DNA of 64,000 bases from Verrucomicrobiales bacterium (GTDB taxonomy: Bacteria; Verrucomicrobiota; Verrucomicrobiia; Verrucomicrobiales; DEV007): contig JARGNI010000005.1 in the NCBI GenBank assembly GCA_029213195.1, positions 1 through 64,000 on the forward strand. Reading direction: 5' to 3'. The stretch's first letter is position 1. The number at the start of each line of letters is the position of its first letter. The notes under the pieces are model-generated. The model worked only from the letters and a program-made list of their open reading frames with translations, did not search any database and was not told the DNA's origin. Shown one piece after another: positions 1 to 10,136 of this stretch. A program made the position numbers and the translations under genes.

Positions 1-60
1 CTCTATCTCGGATGCGCACTGATCCTGCTCAGGCATTTATGAGATGGCTTCTAGTTTTGA

Positions 61-591
61 AGTGTCCCACCTCCAGGATCAGGTCACCTGGCTAGTATTT
101 TCGCTTTTACCTTCGGTGGAAGCCACGTAGCAGCTGAGCTGATCGTATATCCCAATACGCAACAGCCTCTCTTTTCGATTGAGGTTCCGAAGAACTGGAC
201 GCTAACGCCTGCTACCGTTAAGGATCAATTCTTCCTCGTTTCAGGTCCGGGTGGGGTCAAAATGTGGTTCCGGGCTAAGCCGATTTCTTCAGAAGGGCAA
301 TTGGAAGGAGCCATTGAGGCAGCGAAGAAATCGGGAAGAGAATGGTTGGCTCAGAGCTATTCGCCCATCGTCTTGGAAGAGGCCGTCATGGGAGATCGGG
401 ACGGAATGGCATACGTTTCCGTCAACGGCAACGGTACCTCCCGGGCAGATGGGAGTAAGGTCAAATTCGCAGTCGCATTTGTCGCGATGCCAAACGGTGC
501 GCTGGCTCAGATCTGGGCTATTCTCCCGCTCAAGGATCCTGCCGCAGAGCGCTATTTCAAAAAGGTGATCGAATCTTTTCAGGCTCGATAG
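61..591 (+). CDS. secreted protein of unknown function, N-terminus unresolved
   Basis: The reading frame is open from base 61 to the TAG at 589-591, and its only in-frame ATG is at 262, which would start inside the folded part. Residues upstream of that ATG look like a signal peptide (hydrophobic LASIFAFTFGG, then an A-A-E cleavage-like site) followed by secreted-protein-like sequence (YPNTQQPLFSIEVPKNW). No in-frame ATG, GTG or TTG precedes this; only CTG at 88 or ATT at 97 would serve. Upstream ATGs at 12 and 39 (one frame) and 44 (another) are out of frame. Either a single-base indel disrupts the start or a rare start codon is used. I do not recognise the family. It converges on the FAD oxidoreductase gene, overlapping its end by 13 bases. 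Confidence 0.5.
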   Translation, partial: SVPPPGSGHLASIFAFTFGGSHVAAELIVYPNTQQPLFSIEVPKNWTLTPATVKDQFFLVSGPGGVKMWFRAKPISSEGQLEGAIEAAKKSGREWLAQSYSPIVLEEAVMGDRDGMAYVSVNGNGTSRADGSKVKFAVAFVAMPNGALAQIWAILPLKDPAAERYFKKVIESFQAR

Positions 592-2030
592 GACATCACC
601 CCCTCCTCCTTCAACACCTCCTCCGCCGCCCAGTAGCCGCACATGCCGTGAACACCTCCGCCGGGAGGCGTCGAAGAAGAACAGAGAAAGATCTTTGGAT
701 GGGGCGTCGTATGTGGACGCCAGCGCGGCACGGGGCGAGTCAGGAGCTGTCGCCAGTCCGCGACACCACCGATGATGTCACCCCCGATGAGGTTGGGATT
801 GTAGCGCTCGTAGTCCCCGCAATTCATGGTGTGCCGGGCGAGAACGCAGTCGCGGAAACCGGGAGCAAAACGTTCGATCTGATCCTCGATCTTCTCGGTC
901 ATGTCAACGGTGGAGCCGCTCGGAACATGACAGTAGGCCCAGAAGGTATGCTTGCCTTCCGGGGCTCGACTGGGGTCGCAAAGACTCTGCTGCGCGGTGA
1001 GCACGAAGGGCCGCTCGCAATGACGCCCCTCCCACGCTTCCCGTTCCGAGACCGAGATTTCGTCGAGACTGGCACCGAGGTGGACGGTCCCTGCTTTCCC
1101 GCAAAGCTCAGAGTCCCAGGGGACGGCTTCGCTGAGGGCATAGTCGATCTTGAACACTCCGGGACCATGCCGATAACGGCGGAGTTGATCGCCATACTTC
1201 ACGGGAAGCTCCTCTTCGCAGATTCGAACCAGTTCGCTCGGCGAGGTATCGAAAAGGTAGGCCTTTGCCGAGGGCAGTTCTCCCAGGTTCTGAACCCGCC
1301 TACCGGTTTCGACGGTGCCCCCCTGCTGCCTGAGCAGGGAAAGCATCGCATCGATGATCTTTCCGGATCCGCCACGGGCTACCGGCCATCCATAGGCGTG
1401 CCCTACCAGCATCAGTATGAGACCGATCGCTCCGGTCGCGAGGTTGCGGTCGAGAGGGAGCACGGAATGCGCGGCATTTCCGGCATAGAGTCCTCGCGCC
1501 ATCTCATCGGGAAACCAGGCCCGAGCCAGTTCGAGGGCGGAAGGAAACGCTCGCATCCCGAAACGAGCGGCAAGGACCGGATGACTCGGAACTCCCGGCG
1601 GAGCGAGGAGGTCGCCGAGGAGGTCGGGCATACGATCCACGAGGGGAGAAAAGAGTCGTAGGTAGTTCTTCTCGGTCTCTGGATCGAACTGCGCTGCGGT
1701 CTCGGCTACGGACCGGAACATGGCAACAGCTTCGCCGTTCTCAAAGGGATGGGTGAGCGGAACGTCGGGATGGATCCACTCGAGCCCGTGCTCCTCCAGG
1801 GGAAGTCGAGAAAGGTAGGGAGATGCCAGACCCATCGGATGAATCGCAGAGCAGACATCGTGATGGAAGCCTGGGAGAGTCAACTCGGCGGTGCGAGCTC
1901 CCCCACCCGGTTGATCATGCGCTTCCACGACGAGAATCCGCTTTCCCGCCTCACTCAGGCGGATCGCCGCGCTCAGTCCATTGGGCCCCGATCCTACAAC
2001 GACCGCATCGTATTCCGGACTCGAACTCAT
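579..2030 (-). CDS. CrtI-type FAD-dependent oxidoreductase (phytoene dehydrogenase-like)
   Basis: 483 residues from the ATG at 2030. The N-terminus carries the FAD/NAD dinucleotide-binding fingerprint VVVGSGPNG at residues 10-18, followed by an acidic strand end and a PGGGARTAE segment typical of the phytoene desaturase and carotenoid isomerase superfamily. The C-terminus has the second FAD-contact motif, SSTPPGGGVHGMCG. The substrate cannot be named from sequence, and no carotenoid genes lie nearby. An in-frame ATG 39 bases upstream is less likely because the 2030 start gives an ATGA overlap with the stop of the upstream hydrolase, which indicates translational coupling. It is last in a four-gene minus-strand run. 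Confidence 0.85.
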   Translation of the reverse strand: MSSSPEYDAVVVGSGPNGLSAAIRLSEAGKRILVVEAHDQPGGGARTAELTLPGFHHDVCSAIHPMGLASPYLSRLPLEEHGLEWIHPDVPLTHPFENGEAVAMFRSVAETAAQFDPETEKNYLRLFSPLVDRMPDLLGDLLAPPGVPSHPVLAARFGMRAFPSALELARAWFPDEMARGLYAGNAAHSVLPLDRNLATGAIGLILMLVGHAYGWPVARGGSGKIIDAMLSLLRQQGGTVETGRRVQNLGELPSAKAYLFDTSPSELVRICEEELPVKYGDQLRRYRHGPGVFKIDYALSEAVPWDSELCGKAGTVHLGASLDEISVSEREAWEGRHCERPFVLTAQQSLCDPSRAPEGKHTFWAYCHVPSGSTVDMTEKIEDQIERFAPGFRDCVLARHTMNCGDYERYNPNLIGGDIIGGVADWRQLLTRPVPRWRPHTTPHPKIFLCSSSTPPGGGVHGMCGYWAAEEVLKEEGVMSYRA

Positions 2031-2800
2031 TCCTTCTTTCGCGTTCTCTCCCGAAGCCAGGCAAGCCATTCGGGATCTCGCCAGTTCATCCCAATCACGC
2101 TTCCATGCGTGCCTCCGGGAATGATCTTCATCTCGGCGTCTCCACCCAGCTCCCTGATTTTCTCAATCAACTCAACATGGTCCTTCATCGGAACGGCCTC
2201 GTCGGCGTCGCCGTGCCAGGCACGAATCGGGAGGTCGATCACCTTCTCTGCGACCCAGGGAGGTCCATGTGCGGTCACCGGGGTCAGAGAGGCAAAAGTC
2301 TCCGGGAAGCGCCCAGCGAGATTCCAGGCTCCCATTGCACCGAGACTGTCGCCGATGAGGTTCACCCGATCGGGATCGACGTGATATTTCTCGAGGCACT
2401 CATCGAGCAAACTCTTCAAGCCTTCCGCTGGCCACGCTCCATCGGGAAGTTGCGGGCAAATGACGACGTAGGGAAACTGCGCCCGCTTGGAAAGAAAGGA
2501 AGGAGGGCCGTAGCGCCGCAGCATCTCGAGATCGTCTCCTCGCAGGCTGCGCCCATGAAGCCAGAGAATCATCGGCCACTTCTTCTCGGCACCTCTCTCG
2601 TATCCTTCGGGCAGGAACAGGAAGTATCGCCAGGACTCGTCCTCTGCCGCGACGATGGCTTCCGCCGTAATTTTCTGGAGAACGTCCTCGCCTTGAATAA
2701 CCGGCGTGGCGAGAACCAAGAAGGCCAGGCCGACGACTCCGAAAACGAAAAAACGCTTCTCCCTTCTCATGCGAAAGCAGTAGAAGAGGAAGCGTTTCAT
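2027..2800 (-). CDS. secreted alpha/beta-hydrolase (esterase/peptidase-like)
   Basis: 257 residues. A basic start followed by FFVFGVVGLAFLVLATPV reads as a signal peptide or membrane anchor; the second Met (residue 11, base 2770) gives the better signal peptide. The hydrolase fold is shown by the oxyanion-side ILWLHG at about 78-83, the nucleophile elbow GDSLG with Ser152, a late Asp in HGDADEAVP (Asp200) and GGTHGS with His232. This arrangement matches the dienelactone-hydrolase or PHB-depolymerase-like esterases common in Verrucomicrobiota and Planctomycetes. The substrate is unknown. It lies 18 bases downstream of the cyclophilin gene and overlaps the next gene by 4 bases. Confidence 0.85.
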   Translation of the reverse strand: MKRFLFYCFRMRREKRFFVFGVVGLAFLVLATPVIQGEDVLQKITAEAIVAAEDESWRYFLFLPEGYERGAEKKWPMILWLHGRSLRGDDLEMLRRYGPPSFLSKRAQFPYVVICPQLPDGAWPAEGLKSLLDECLEKYHVDPDRVNLIGDSLGAMGAWNLAGRFPETFASLTPVTAHGPPWVAEKVIDLPIRAWHGDADEAVPMKDHVELIEKIRELGGDAEMKIIPGGTHGSVIGMNWRDPEWLAWLRERTRKKE

Positions 2801-2818
2801 TCCGAAATTCTGGAATCG

Positions 2819-3328
2819 CTAGAGCTGGCCGCAATCGGCGACCATGATCTCCTTGGAAGTTCGCCCACTGCGACTTCCGAGTCCCTCCAGGGTCTCGACG
2901 ACATCCATGCCTTCGACCACTTTCCCAAAGACGACGTGGGCTCCATCGAGCCAGTCCGTCTCGGCGGTGCAAATGAAGAACTGGGATCCATTCGTGTTGG
3001 GTCCTGCATTCGCCATGCTGAGAATACCAGGGCCGGTATGCTTCAGCTCGAAGTTTTCATCTTCGAACTTCTTTCCGTAGATCGACTGACCTCCGGTTCC
3101 ATCACCCCGGGTGATATCGCCACCCTGGCACATGAAATCGGGAATGACTCGATGAAAGGGGCTCCCCTTGTAGCTGACGCCTTTCTCTCCGGTGCACAGG
3201 GCACGGAAATTTTCGGCGGTTTTCGGGACGACATCGGGCCGCAACTCCATGACGATGCGTCCGACCTTTTCTCCGTCTGCCTCCATGTCGAAAAAGACAC
3301 GGGGCAACTCTTCGTTGTTTTCACTCAT
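2819..3328 (-). CDS. peptidyl-prolyl cis-trans isomerase, cyclophilin A-type
   Basis: 169 residues starting at MSENNEELP; an upstream in-frame Met would add 26 uncharacteristic residues. It is a single cyclophilin domain of the eukaryote-like type: [14 protein letters not shown] carries the catalytic Arg and the Phe/Gln pocket residues, [16 protein letters not shown] follows, and [15 protein letters not shown] closes the domain. No signal peptide is visible, so it is probably cytoplasmic. It lies 107 bases downstream of a lipoprotein cyclophilin, giving a tandem of one exported and one cytoplasmic isomerase. Confidence 0.95.
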   Translation of the reverse strand: MSENNEELPRVFFDMEADGEKVGRIVMELRPDVVPKTAENFRALCTGEKGVSYKGSPFHRVIPDFMCQGGDITRGDGTGGQSIYGKKFEDENFELKHTGPGILSMANAGPNTNGSQFFICTAETDWLDGAHVVFGKVVEGMDVVETLEGLGSRSGRTSKEIMVADCGQL

Positions 3329-3435
3329 AAATTCTTGGGTTGTGGAAAGGCACGATGCGCTCGTTCCCGACACCGCTCGTTCCCGAAGGATCGTGGTTCT
3401 CGGCACCAGCTTGGCGTCGGATCGAATGCCCCTGC

Positions 3436-4320
3436 CTATTCGGCGATCTTGACCGACTTGATCACGATCGTCTCATTGGGAACGTCATCCATCGGTCGAG
3501 GACCGACTTTCGTGACCAGCGACTGCGTGCTGGTTGGCTTAGCGGCGATGGCATCGACGACGTCCATCCCCTCGGTCACTTTTCCAAACACGGTGTATCC
3601 CCATCCATCAAAGGAGGGATAGTCGAGATTGGAATTGTCCGCGTGGTTGATGAAGAACTGCGAAGTAGCACTGTGAGGAGCGGAGGTCCGCGCCATCGCC
3701 ACGGTACCACGAGCATTCTTGACTCCATTCTTCGCTTCGTTCTGAACGGGGTCCTTGGTGTCCTTCTGCTTGATGACATCTCCCTCCAGTCCGAAGCCAC
3801 CTCCCTGGACCATGAAGCCCTCGATGACCCGGTGGAATACGGTGTTGTCGTAGTATCCCTCCTTGGCGTAGCTCAGGAAGTTGGCGACCGACTGGGGAGA
3901 TTCCTTGGCAAAAAGCTCGATCGTGATGTCTCCAGCCGAAGTGGACACGGTAACGACAGGATTCTCGTCCATGGCAGGATCCGCCTCGGCAGCGGCAACA
4001 GGCTCGTCAGGAGCGGAAGAACCGCTGGAAGCCTCGGAGGAAGCGCTGTCAGGGGCAGGAGCGGCAGAACCCGCAGGTGCGTCGCTCGAAGCAGGCGGGC
4101 TGGAAGAACCTTCTGAGGATTCCGTTGCAGCAGAACCCGTAGCCGACGAGTCGACTGCTGCATCATCCGCTCCGGCGGGTTTTGTCGCCTCATTTTCGGC
4201 AGGCGTCGACGCAACGGGTTCTTTCGGCGATTCTTGTTCAGGAGCTTCCTCTTTGGAGCCAAAGCAGGAAGAAAGAATCAGGGAAACGGTCAATAATGGG
4301 ATCAGATAGAGGGATTTCAT
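3436..4320 (-). CDS. lipoprotein peptidyl-prolyl isomerase (cyclophilin)
   Basis: 294 residues. The N-terminus is a lipoprotein signal with lipobox LSSC, the lipidated Cys being residue 19. Residues of about 20-120 are a low-complexity Ala/Ser/Glu/Pro linker. The rest is a bacterial-type cyclophilin domain ([18 protein letters not shown], then [10 protein letters not shown] and [15 protein letters not shown]). The isomerase is thus held on a long flexible tether at a membrane, probably facing the periplasm, where it would help fold exported proteins. It is first in the minus-strand run, with two stem-loops just upstream of its start. Confidence 0.93.
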   Translation of the reverse strand: MKSLYLIPLLTVSLILSSCFGSKEEAPEQESPKEPVASTPAENEATKPAGADDAAVDSSATGSAATESSEGSSSPPASSDAPAGSAAPAPDSASSEASSGSSAPDEPVAAAEADPAMDENPVVTVSTSAGDITIELFAKESPQSVANFLSYAKEGYYDNTVFHRVIEGFMVQGGGFGLEGDVIKQKDTKDPVQNEAKNGVKNARGTVAMARTSAPHSATSQFFINHADNSNLDYPSFDGWGYTVFGKVTEGMDVVDAIAAKPTSTQSLVTKVGPRPMDDVPNETIVIKSVKIAE

Positions 4321-4340
4321 AGGAACGGAAGCGGGTTAGG

Positions 4341-4382
4341 GCAACCGGGATCTATACCGGTTGCGCACCACCCAAGGTGCGC
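4341..4382. repeat. two adjacent stem-loops
   Basis: A perfect 8-bp stem (GCAACCGG/CCGGTTGC, loop 4349-4356) directly abuts a perfect 7-bp stem (GCGCACC/GGTGCGC, loop 4370-4375), sharing two bases. No T-run follows on either strand, so an intrinsic terminator is unlikely. On the minus strand the pair lies 20 bases upstream of the lipoprotein cyclophilin start, so it may be a 5' leader structure. Confidence 0.5.
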
Positions 4383-4502
4383 GATGCCCCCCCCAAAGTC
4401 AACCCGCAGACCTGTGTCCCAACCCCGGCCCGCAGCCTTTCCCCAACCTCGGCCGCCTGTATCCTTTTGGCCGAAGTCGACACATTACGCGACGCTTCCC
4501 TC

Positions 4503-4530
4503 TTGCCCTGATTGGGCGGTGTTGTATGCT
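4503..4530 (+). promoter_or_regulatory. candidate sigma-70 promoter for the sugar isomerase gene
   Basis: TTGCCC, a 16-base spacer and TATGCT lie about 50 bases upstream of the ATG at 4581. The match to consensus is moderate, and no other good candidate is seen in this gap. Confidence 0.35.
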
Positions 4531-4580
4531 AGCCCGCGCCTCTCACATGAGGCCTGTCTAAACCCTACCCCATCGATCTC

Positions 4581-5597
4581 ATGTCTTCTCTCAAATTGCA
4601 CAATGCCATGTGGCCCGGACTCGTCGGTAAAGGCGATGAAGAAGGTCAGGAACCCCCGATCTCACTGGAGCACATGCTCGAGCTCACTGCGGCTGCAGAA
4701 GTGAACGGACAGAAATACGATGGCATCGACTACTTTCTCTTTTTCCCTCACACGGATCCCTACGCAAGCGACGAAGATCTTCGCGGCATCGCCGATCAGA
4801 TCGCCGGATTCGGGTTCGATGTGGGTTCTCTCGTGGCGCCAATCTGGCCCGGAACCGTGGGGGACTCCGCCATGGGCGACGACGAGGCCCAGGGAAAGTT
4901 TCTCGAATCGGTCAAGGTCGCCTGCCGCATCGCGGGCATCTTCAATAATCACGGAGTTCGCAAGCGCGGTGTGATCCGGATCGACAGCGCCGAGTTTGGG
5001 GTCGAAAAGTGGAAGGAAAACTCCGTCGAGAACACCAAGCGAATCGCGGCCACCTTTCGCGAGGCGGCCAAGATCGCGGCCGATCACGGTGAGCGCCTTG
5101 CGGCCGAGGGGGAAATCTGCTGGGCCGGCATGCACAGTTGGAAAGACATGCTCGATCTCCTCGAAGAAGTCGGAATGCCAGAGACTCTCGGTTTCCAGGC
5201 GGACCTCGCCCACACCTACCTTTACCTCCTCGGCTACAACGCTCCCGAGCACGCTCTCCTCAAGGAAGGCTACACCGAAGAAGAGTTCTACGCCGCGTAC
5301 GAGGAAATGACCGATAAGCTTCGTCCCTGGACGATCGACTTTCACGTCGCCCAGAACGACGGAACCGTCCATGGTGCAGGAAGTCACGACAAGACTGGAA
5401 AGCACTGCCCTGCCGATGACCCCAACGGAAAGCTGGACATCGTTCGCTGCTCTCAGTACTGGCTGAAGGACTACGCAAGCCGTGGCATCGAGCATATCTG
5501 CTGGGATGGCTGCATGTTCCCGAACTCTGTCCTCGAGACTCCAGATACGTGGAACACCATCCTCAAGACAATGATCGACGTTCGCGACGCGGTCTAG
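4581..5597 (+). CDS. sugar phosphate isomerase/epimerase (TIM barrel, AP-endonuclease-2 fold)
   Basis: 338 residues with no signal peptide. The sequence reads as a xylose-isomerase-like TIM barrel. Conserved acidic and histidine positions that usually hold the divalent metal are seen in [35 protein letters not shown] and a final HICWDGCMF segment. The [14 protein letters not shown] segment is distinctive but I cannot tie it to a named subfamily. It probably interconverts a sugar or sugar phosphate. It is a single gene, with a candidate promoter upstream and a strong terminator downstream. Confidence 0.8.
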   Translation: MSSLKLHNAMWPGLVGKGDEEGQEPPISLEHMLELTAAAEVNGQKYDGIDYFLFFPHTDPYASDEDLRGIADQIAGFGFDVGSLVAPIWPGTVGDSAMGDDEAQGKFLESVKVACRIAGIFNNHGVRKRGVIRIDSAEFGVEKWKENSVENTKRIAATFREAAKIAADHGERLAAEGEICWAGMHSWKDMLDLLEEVGMPETLGFQADLAHTYLYLLGYNAPEHALLKEGYTEEEFYAAYEEMTDKLRPWTIDFHVAQNDGTVHGAGSHDKTGKHCPADDPNGKLDIVRCSQYWLKDYASRGIEHICWDGCMFPNSVLETPDTWNTILKTMIDVRDAV

Positions 5598-5623
5598 TCG
5601 GGAGCAGGGAAATCCTTTGAGAA

Positions 5624-5655
5624 ACGGCTGTCGGAGAAACCCGACGGCCGTTTTT
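5624..5655 (+). terminator. intrinsic terminator after the sugar isomerase gene
   Basis: An 11-bp stem (ACGGCTGTCGG with CCGACGGCCGT, one G-U wobble) with a 6-base loop is followed by five T residues. It begins 26 bases after the stop codon. Confidence 0.9.
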
Positions 5656-5958
5656 CATTTCGCGACAAGCTCATTCCCGCAGCGGGCCTCTGCGAGGCCG
5701 AAAAAGAGAAGGACCTTATTCCTGCTCTCCGGTGCTCAGAGGGCACACGGCTACAGTTTGAAAACCAACTCCAGCCCCATGCAGAAGGGTTTGCTCATGG
5801 ACTTCCCCTGTTTGGCCAGATGCCTCCATTCGGACCCAAGCGGACATCCGAGATAGGATCCCTCCGCTGTGTCTGGACCAATTTTCAAAAAACACGCCAA
5901 TTTTACCGTTTTCATTTCTGAAACGACTTGGTAGTTTCCGAGCCCATCAAATCGTGCC
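5656..5958. other. intergenic region upstream of acs
   Basis: About 300 bases between the terminator and the acetyl-CoA synthetase start. They presumably contain the acs promoter, but I see no convincing -35/-10 pair. A short GC hairpin (GGCCT ctgcg AGGCC) lies near 5684-5698. The minus strand has one possible 54-codon ORF, listed separately. Confidence 0.4.
5751..5915 (-). CDS. possible small protein (54 aa), weakly supported
   Basis: An ATG at 5915 opens a frame beginning MKTVKLACFLKIG and ending GLELVFKL. The start composition and the Lys/Gly-rich body look protein-like, and the space is otherwise empty. There is no Shine-Dalgarno sequence, no clear terminator and no family I recognise, and the codon choice is less GC-rich at third positions than neighbouring genes. 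It could be a real small protein, a degraded remnant or chance. Confidence 0.25.
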   Translation of the reverse strand: MKTVKLACFLKIGPDTAEGSYLGCPLGSEWRHLAKQGKSMSKPFCMGLELVFKL

Positions 5959-7908
<1,950 letters not shown>

Positions 7909-7929
7909 GAACGCATTTCTCTCATTCTC

Positions 7930-8076
7930 ATGAAAACGAAAATTAGTTTCTGGGTTGGCGTCGTCCTGCTCGCGATCGGCGCAATCGGCTTGCTCTTCAA
8001 ACGTGTCAGCCAGGACGATAGCTCTCTCCTTATCGCAGGCGCGATCTTGGTCGGGCTCTCCAGCTCCCGATCCTAG
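7930..8076 (+). CDS. small membrane protein, 48 aa
   Basis: ATG at 7930, TAG at 8074-8076. A short basic start (MKTKISFW) is followed by a hydrophobic segment (VGVVLLAIGAIGLLF), a polar turn (KRVSQDDSS) and a second hydrophobic segment (LLIAGAILVGLSS). This predicts a two-helix hairpin in the inner membrane. It lies 21 bases after acs on the same strand and may be co-transcribed. I do not recognise a family; the clean hairpin design supports a real gene. Confidence 0.6.
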   Translation: MKTKISFWVGVVLLAIGAIGLLFKRVSQDDSSLLIAGAILVGLSSSRS

Positions 8077-8106
8077 TCAAGAAGTGCGTCAGCCGCTTTC
8101 GGTCCC

Positions 8107-8454
8107 ATGAAAGGTTCTCGTATCATGTGGATCGAGGACAAGTCGGACAACGGACTCGCGGGGCCAGCCCGAATCGGAAGGGTCACCTTTTCCAAGACAG
8201 GACGGTCCGTCTACTACAAGGGGAAGCGGTATGCCTCGCTGGCAGGGTCTGGCTACAAGGCCAATTACATCGAGGTTCAAACCGGAAAGAGATTCTGGAT
8301 TTCAGGGTGCCACGAAGACGGCAAGGACGCCCTCTACAACACTTCCGTGGAAATCGATGAGGATGTCCGAGTCGAATATTGGACAGAAATTCGAAAACGC
8401 CCTGAAATGCTCGAAACACAATCGTTTCGGGCTCGGGGAAAATACAACCGATAA
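8107..8454 (+). CDS. small conserved-type protein of unknown function
   Basis: 115 residues from ATG 8107; a second Met at 8125 (MWIEDKSDN) is an equally possible start. It is a soluble, beta-rich-looking protein with RIGRVTFSKTGRSVYYKGK and a central KRFWISGCHEDGKDALY segment. I believe similar short proteins occur in many bacteria, sometimes carrying misleading transferred names, but I cannot assign a function. It lies 30 bases after the small membrane protein gene and 95 bases before rpsU. Confidence 0.65.
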   Translation: MKGSRIMWIEDKSDNGLAGPARIGRVTFSKTGRSVYYKGKRYASLAGSGYKANYIEVQTGKRFWISGCHEDGKDALYNTSVEIDEDVRVEYWTEIRKRPEMLETQSFRARGKYNR

Positions 8455-8549
8455 CTTGACGAATTGATCGATTGCCCCTAGATTCCGCGTCTCTCTCACG
8501 AGAGGCTGCCCGTCCAGGGAAATCCAGATCTGAAATACCCCACTCTACT

Positions 8550-8774
8550 ATGCCAGAAGTCGATATCAAAAAAGGCGAGCCGATTGAGCGTGCGTTGAAG
8601 CGCCTCAAGGGTAAGATGGAAGCCGAAGGCGTGATGGAAGAAATCCGCCGTCTTCGTGCCTTCGAAACTCCGGCAGAGAAGACCAAGCGCAAGGCTCGCG
8701 CCAATGCAAAGCGAAATCGGGGAAATCGTTTTCGTTTTACTCTCAAGGACAACAAGCCCGCCGAGAACGAGTAA
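8550..8774 (+). CDS. rpsU: 30S ribosomal protein S21
   Basis: 74 residues from ATG 8550 (MPEVDIKKGEPIERALKR); the frame extends 78 bases further upstream without S21-like sequence. The S21 signature is clear: GEPIERALKRLK, then an EGVMEEIRRLRAFETP segment and a highly basic KTKRKARANAKRNRG tail. S21 is a small subunit protein important for initiation. The C-terminal extension (FRFTLKDNKPAENE) is longer than in E. coli. A strong terminator lies 36 bases downstream. Confidence 0.93.
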   Translation: MPEVDIKKGEPIERALKRLKGKMEAEGVMEEIRRLRAFETPAEKTKRKARANAKRNRGNRFRFTLKDNKPAENE

Positions 8775-8810
8775 GACTCCCCTTTCCTTCAGATCTCTGG
8801 AAACGACGAA

Positions 8811-8836
8811 AGCCATCCGCGAGGATGGCTTTTTTT
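8811..8836 (+). terminator. intrinsic terminator of rpsU
   Basis: A perfect 8-bp stem AGCCATCC/GGATGGCT is closed by a GCGA (GNRA-type) tetraloop and followed by seven T residues. Confidence 0.93.
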
Positions 8837-8917
8837 GTGCCCGTTCGCGGCAAATAAAGCATCGCTCGAAAGAGCACCGACGGCTTCCCTGGTCACGACC
8901 CCACGAATCCGAGAAAC

Positions 8918-8946
8918 AAAAAAGGGCCGTCCGAAGACGACCCTTT
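8918..8946 (-). terminator. intrinsic terminator of the cytochrome c peroxidase gene
   Basis: On the minus strand, AAAGGG-T-CGTC pairs with GACG-G-CCCTTT around a TTCG tetraloop, followed by T-rich sequence. It lies about 30 bases after the peroxidase stop codon. Confidence 0.85.
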
Positions 8947-8978
8947 CACAACAACGGTGAAGTCAAGAACCGAGGGGA

Positions 8979-10001
8979 TCAGGACCCCGCCTTGGGCGTA
9001 TCCGGTCCGTCGGCTGGAAGTTCAGGCTTGGCAATGAACTCTTCATCGATCCGACCTTTGAGCGCCCCGAGGAAAGTGACGATTGATTTCACGTCCTCAT
9101 CGGAGAGTTCACGACCCATTTGGTACTCGGCCATCTTCGCGGTCATCTCTTCAAGAGACTCGATGGATCCATCGTGCATGTAAGGACCGGTCTCGGTGAT
9201 GTTCCGCAAACTGGGAACCTTGAAGAAATACTTGTCGGCTTCGTTGCCCGTTGCTTCGAAACGGCCCTTGTCCTCGGTCGGCCATTCTTTGACGAGACCG
9301 AGTTTCTGATAGAGGTGACCTCCGACTCCCATGCCATTGTGACAGGTGGTGCATCCGGTCGACATGAACAGGTTGAGACCATGCTTCTCATCATCCGTGA
9401 GAGCATCCTCTTTCCCTTTGAGAAAATCATCAAAGCGGGAAGGCGTCATCAGCTTTCGCTCGAACGCGCCAATCGCGTTTCCAATGTTTACATACGTGAT
9501 CGGCTCATCCTGCTCCGGGAATGCCTTCTTGAAGGCATCGACGTAACCCGGGATGGAATTGACGACTTTCAGGACATACTGCTCATCCGGCATTCCCATC
9601 TCGATCGGGTTGGTCACCGGACCGATGGCCTGCGCCTCGACGTCCTTGGCGCGTCCATCCCAGAACTGAGCGATGTGAATCGCTGCATTGTAAACCGTGG
9701 GAGCGGAACGACCACCCTCCTGATCATTGATCCCCTTGGAAACGGCCAGGCCATCATCGCCAAAGGAAGCGAGGTCGTGGCAGGTGTTGCAGGACACCGA
9801 GCGATTTTTCGACAGACGAGTGTCGTAGTAGAGCATTCGTCCCAGATCGACCTTGGCATCCGTCACCGGATTCTCGGAATTTTCGGCCACTTCAAGGATG
9901 GGCTGAAACATCCCCAACATGGCGCGGTTGACTTCGACTTCTGCACTGGCGCTGTAGGCCAGGGAAGAGACGGCAAGGACGGATAGTGCGATTCGTTTCA
10001 T
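8979..10001 (-). CDS. di-haem cytochrome c peroxidase (MauG/CCP family)
   Basis: 340 residues. A signal peptide (MKRIALSVLAVSSLAYSASA) directs it to the periplasm. There are two c-type haem sites, CNTCH (Cys71, Cys74, His75) and CTTCH (Cys217, Cys220, His221), at the usual spacing for bacterial di-haem peroxidases, plus FWDGRAKDVEAQA and TGPYMHDGSIESL. It reduces hydrogen peroxide with electrons from the respiratory chain; a MauG-like oxidative role is possible but less likely without an amine dehydrogenase nearby. An Irr/Fur-type palindrome lies about 50 bases upstream of the start. Confidence 0.93.
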   Translation of the reverse strand: MKRIALSVLAVSSLAYSASAEVEVNRAMLGMFQPILEVAENSENPVTDAKVDLGRMLYYDTRLSKNRSVSCNTCHDLASFGDDGLAVSKGINDQEGGRSAPTVYNAAIHIAQFWDGRAKDVEAQAIGPVTNPIEMGMPDEQYVLKVVNSIPGYVDAFKKAFPEQDEPITYVNIGNAIGAFERKLMTPSRFDDFLKGKEDALTDDEKHGLNLFMSTGCTTCHNGMGVGGHLYQKLGLVKEWPTEDKGRFEATGNEADKYFFKVPSLRNITETGPYMHDGSIESLEEMTAKMAEYQMGRELSDEDVKSIVTFLGALKGRIDEEFIAKPELPADGPDTPKAGS

Positions 10002-10051
10002 AAGACTTTGGAGGTTTTTAAGGGGCTACGATGGACCCCGACGAAAGGTTG

Positions 10052-10068
10052 TTTAGAACCATTCTAAA
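10052..10068. promoter_or_regulatory. candidate Irr/Fur-family operator upstream of the peroxidase gene
   Basis: A perfect 7-3-7 palindrome, TTTAGAA-cca-TTCTAAA, lies in the divergent region between the peroxidase and the membrane protein gene. The half-sites equal the iron-control-element form described for the Fur-family regulator Irr and resemble PerR boxes with a wider spacer. A TAGAAT hexamer inside it could be a -10 on the minus strand. Peroxide or iron control of the peroxidase is an inference. Confidence 0.5.
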
Positions 10069-10136
10069 TCAATCTTTTTTCTCCGAATCTCGGTCCGGTG
10101 TAACGTACCTTCCTCTCTCCCCGTCTAGCGTAATTG

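Noticed and set aside
1823-3622. A 599-codon plus-strand frame over the hydrolase and cyclophilin genes
   Set aside because: It spans several well-supported minus-strand genes and their junctions and shows no domain.
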